A stretch of 5,851 bases of DNA from Candidatus Dormiibacterota bacterium (GTDB lineage Bacteria; Chloroflexota; Dormibacteria; Aeolococcales; Bog-877). Made by a program: the position numbers and the translations under genes. Where the stretch lies: assembly GCA_030038765.1 (NCBI GenBank), contig JASHRA010000262.1, forward strand, positions 1 through 5,851. The letters are read 5' to 3'. Positions within the stretch are counted from its first letter, which is position 1; every line of letters begins with the position of its first letter. This document shows, one piece after another, positions 4,564 through 5,851 of this stretch. The notes under the pieces were generated by a model that saw nothing but the letters and a program-made list of their open reading frames with translations, did not search any database and was not told where the DNA came from.

Positions 4564-5851
4564 AGGCGCTGCTCCTCGGCCGTGAGCAGGCGCGCCATCC
4601 CTTCCAGCGGAATGGCGACCCAATCCGGGCGGCTGCGCAGCTCGTAGTCGACCTCGTACAGGGCCTGGCTGACCTGCAGGCAGTCGAGCAGGGTCCGGGA
4701 GGCCTCGGGGTCCTCGGGGACGATCCCGCTCCCCGAGACGCGCTCCAGGTAATGGCTGAGGAAGGCGTCCCGGGCCTGGCTGGCCCAAGCTCGGCCGTAG
4801 GGCGCGAGGCTGGCCGAGGTCCTGGTCGCTTCGTCGGCCTGCTGGCGCAAGGCGACCGTGGCGGCGTAGTCGAAGGAGCGGAGCATGCCGGCTATGTCCT
4901 GGAGCGCGGTCGTCTTCTTGCGCCGCGCCTTGACCGCGAGCGAGGGACGGCCCTCGAAGTCGAGCGCGTACCAGCCCGCGTCCGTGCGCAGCAGCTGTCC
5001 CAGGTGGTAGTCGCCGTGGATGCGGATGACCAGCCCGGACGCCGGCAGGTGTACCACTGAGCGGGCCAGCTGGCGCAGGGCATCGGCGTGGACGGAGAGG
5101 GTCTCGAGGCGAGGGTCGTCCAGGCCCAGGAGGCGCTCCAGGAAGGACTCCAGGTCGTCGGCCACGGCCTGGAGGTCGTCGCGGGTCATTGGCCGCGGCT
5201 CCAGGTCCGGGTCGCCGCGCAGCCCGGCCAGGGCCAGGTGCAGGTCAGCGGTGAGGACCCCGATCTGGCTCGCGGAGCCGGTGAAGGAGGCCCGCTGCGT
5301 CTGGACCGCCTGGAGGCTGTCGCCGGGCAGGGGCACCGCGCCATCGGCGTCGACCGAGAGGTCGCCGTAGAGGTCACGGAGCGAGGTCAGCGCCAGGGAG
5401 AAGCCATCGGTGCCGTTGTGAAGGTAGGACTGGGCGATGGCCAGCGAGCTGGCGGTGCCGTCGCGGCGGCACTCGACCACGCCCAGGGGGCGGGCGATGC
5501 CCGCGAACCCGGCCCCGTCGAGCGCCTCCAGCAGCTCCGCCTCCGGGCTCAGCCCGGGCCAGACGCGACGGACCACCTTGAGCAGCAGCTGGTCTCCGAA
5601 GAGGATCGAGGTCTGGCTCTGGTCCCGACCCGCAGGCGGCACCGGCTCCAGGTGAACGAGCGGCGGCAGGGGAGGGTGGAGGAGGCGGAAGCGAAGCCGG
5701 CCGCCGTGCTCGCCCTTGAGCTCGGCTCCCCGATCCAGGGCCTGGAGGTAGGCGCTGGCCAGGTGGGGGTCGAGAAAGGCGTCGTAGAGGGCCCAGCTGG
5801 CGCCGCCCTCGGTCCTTAGCTGGGCCCGCCTGGCGGCGGCGCGCAGAGCGG
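4560..5851 (-). CDS. mak: Maltokinase (5' partial)
   Basis: This encodes maltokinase, which phosphorylates maltose with ATP to maltose 1-phosphate, the donor that GlgE uses to extend alpha-glucans; trehalose synthase supplies the maltose. The frame is open to the window edge, so about 430 C-terminal residues are seen and the start lies to the right. The N-terminal cap is recognisable (LYDAFLDPHLASAYLQAL, near 5700-5785). Next come the SQTSILFGD strand and a Lys in LLLKVVRR (near 5565-5590). The kinase-like lobe has the catalytic loop HGDYHLGQ (about 4995-5018), the metal-binding DFEG (about 4950-4961), and IAGMLRSFDYAA. The end (ALYEVDYELRSRPDW) is typical of Mak. The usual Glu after DFEG is Arg here (DFEGRP), followed by a basic stretch in place of the common S-P-L-R-D segment. 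In many bacteria mak adjoins or is fused to treS; a fusion cannot be excluded. The GTG at 5642 is an internal codon. Confidence 0.88.
   Translation of the reverse strand, partial: ALRAAARRAQLRTEGGASWALYDAFLDPHLASAYLQALDRGAELKGEHGGRLRFRLLHPPLPPLVHLEPVPPAGRDQSQTSILFGDQLLLKVVRRVWPGLSPEAELLEALDGAGFAGIARPLGVVECRRDGTASSLAIAQSYLHNGTDGFSLALTSLRDLYGDLSVDADGAVPLPGDSLQAVQTQRASFTGSASQIGVLTADLHLALAGLRGDPDLEPRPMTRDDLQAVADDLESFLERLLGLDDPRLETLSVHADALRQLARSVVHLPASGLVIRIHGDYHLGQLLRTDAGWYALDFEGRPSLAVKARRKKTTALQDIAGMLRSFDYAATVALRQQADEATRTSASLAPYGRAWASQARDAFLSHYLERVSGSGIVPEDPEASRTLLDCLQVSQALYEVDYELRSRPDWVAIPLEGMARLLTAEEQRL

Noticed and set aside
5088..5819. 243-codon plus-strand frame opposite maltokinase
   Set aside because: Antisense to a clear kinase, with Gly/Glu/Val/Gln-rich repetitive composition and no domain.

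Overview
The window is very GC-rich, with strong G/C preference at third codon positions, frequent GTG starts and tightly packed genes. Together with a Gram-positive-type LexA operator and a maltokinase of the GlgE pathway, this suggests a high-GC Actinomycetota-like bacterium or a related terrestrial lineage (Chloroflexota or Dormibacterota are possible). Sequence reading alone does not fix the phylum. I see no rRNA, tRNA, CRISPR array, insertion sequence or phage gene.

Left part (1-3235, + strand) is a probable cell-envelope glycosylation cluster. It holds the 3' part of an integral-membrane GT39/ArnT-type glycosyltransferase, a four-helix GtrA-family membrane protein, and a 378-residue P-loop protein related to HPr kinase/PEP carboxykinase. 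The last starts on a GTG that overlaps the gtrA stop codon. GtrA proteins are thought to move polyprenyl-phosphate sugars across the membrane, and GT39-type enzymes use such lipid-linked sugars on the outer face. The two therefore fit one pathway, while the role of the kinase-like protein is open.

Middle part (3236-4165, + strand) carries a probable small single-pass membrane protein, then an overlapping DedA/VTT-family membrane protein that lacks one conserved arginine.

Right part: a 110-residue protein with one transmembrane helix and one LysM domain (4231-4563, +) lies behind a well-formed sigma-70-like promoter. That promoter contains two near-consensus LexA boxes exactly 22 bp apart. 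Size, architecture and operators match the SOS-induced division inhibitors YneA (Bacillus), DivS (Corynebacterium) and ChiZ (Mycobacterium). This is the most notable finding. The start codon sits at the predicted transcription start, so the mRNA is probably leaderless. The gene converges on a maltokinase (minus strand, 4560 to beyond 5851), the two stop codons sharing a CTAG. Maltokinase makes maltose 1-phosphate for the GlgE alpha-glucan pathway, and its 5' end lies outside the window.
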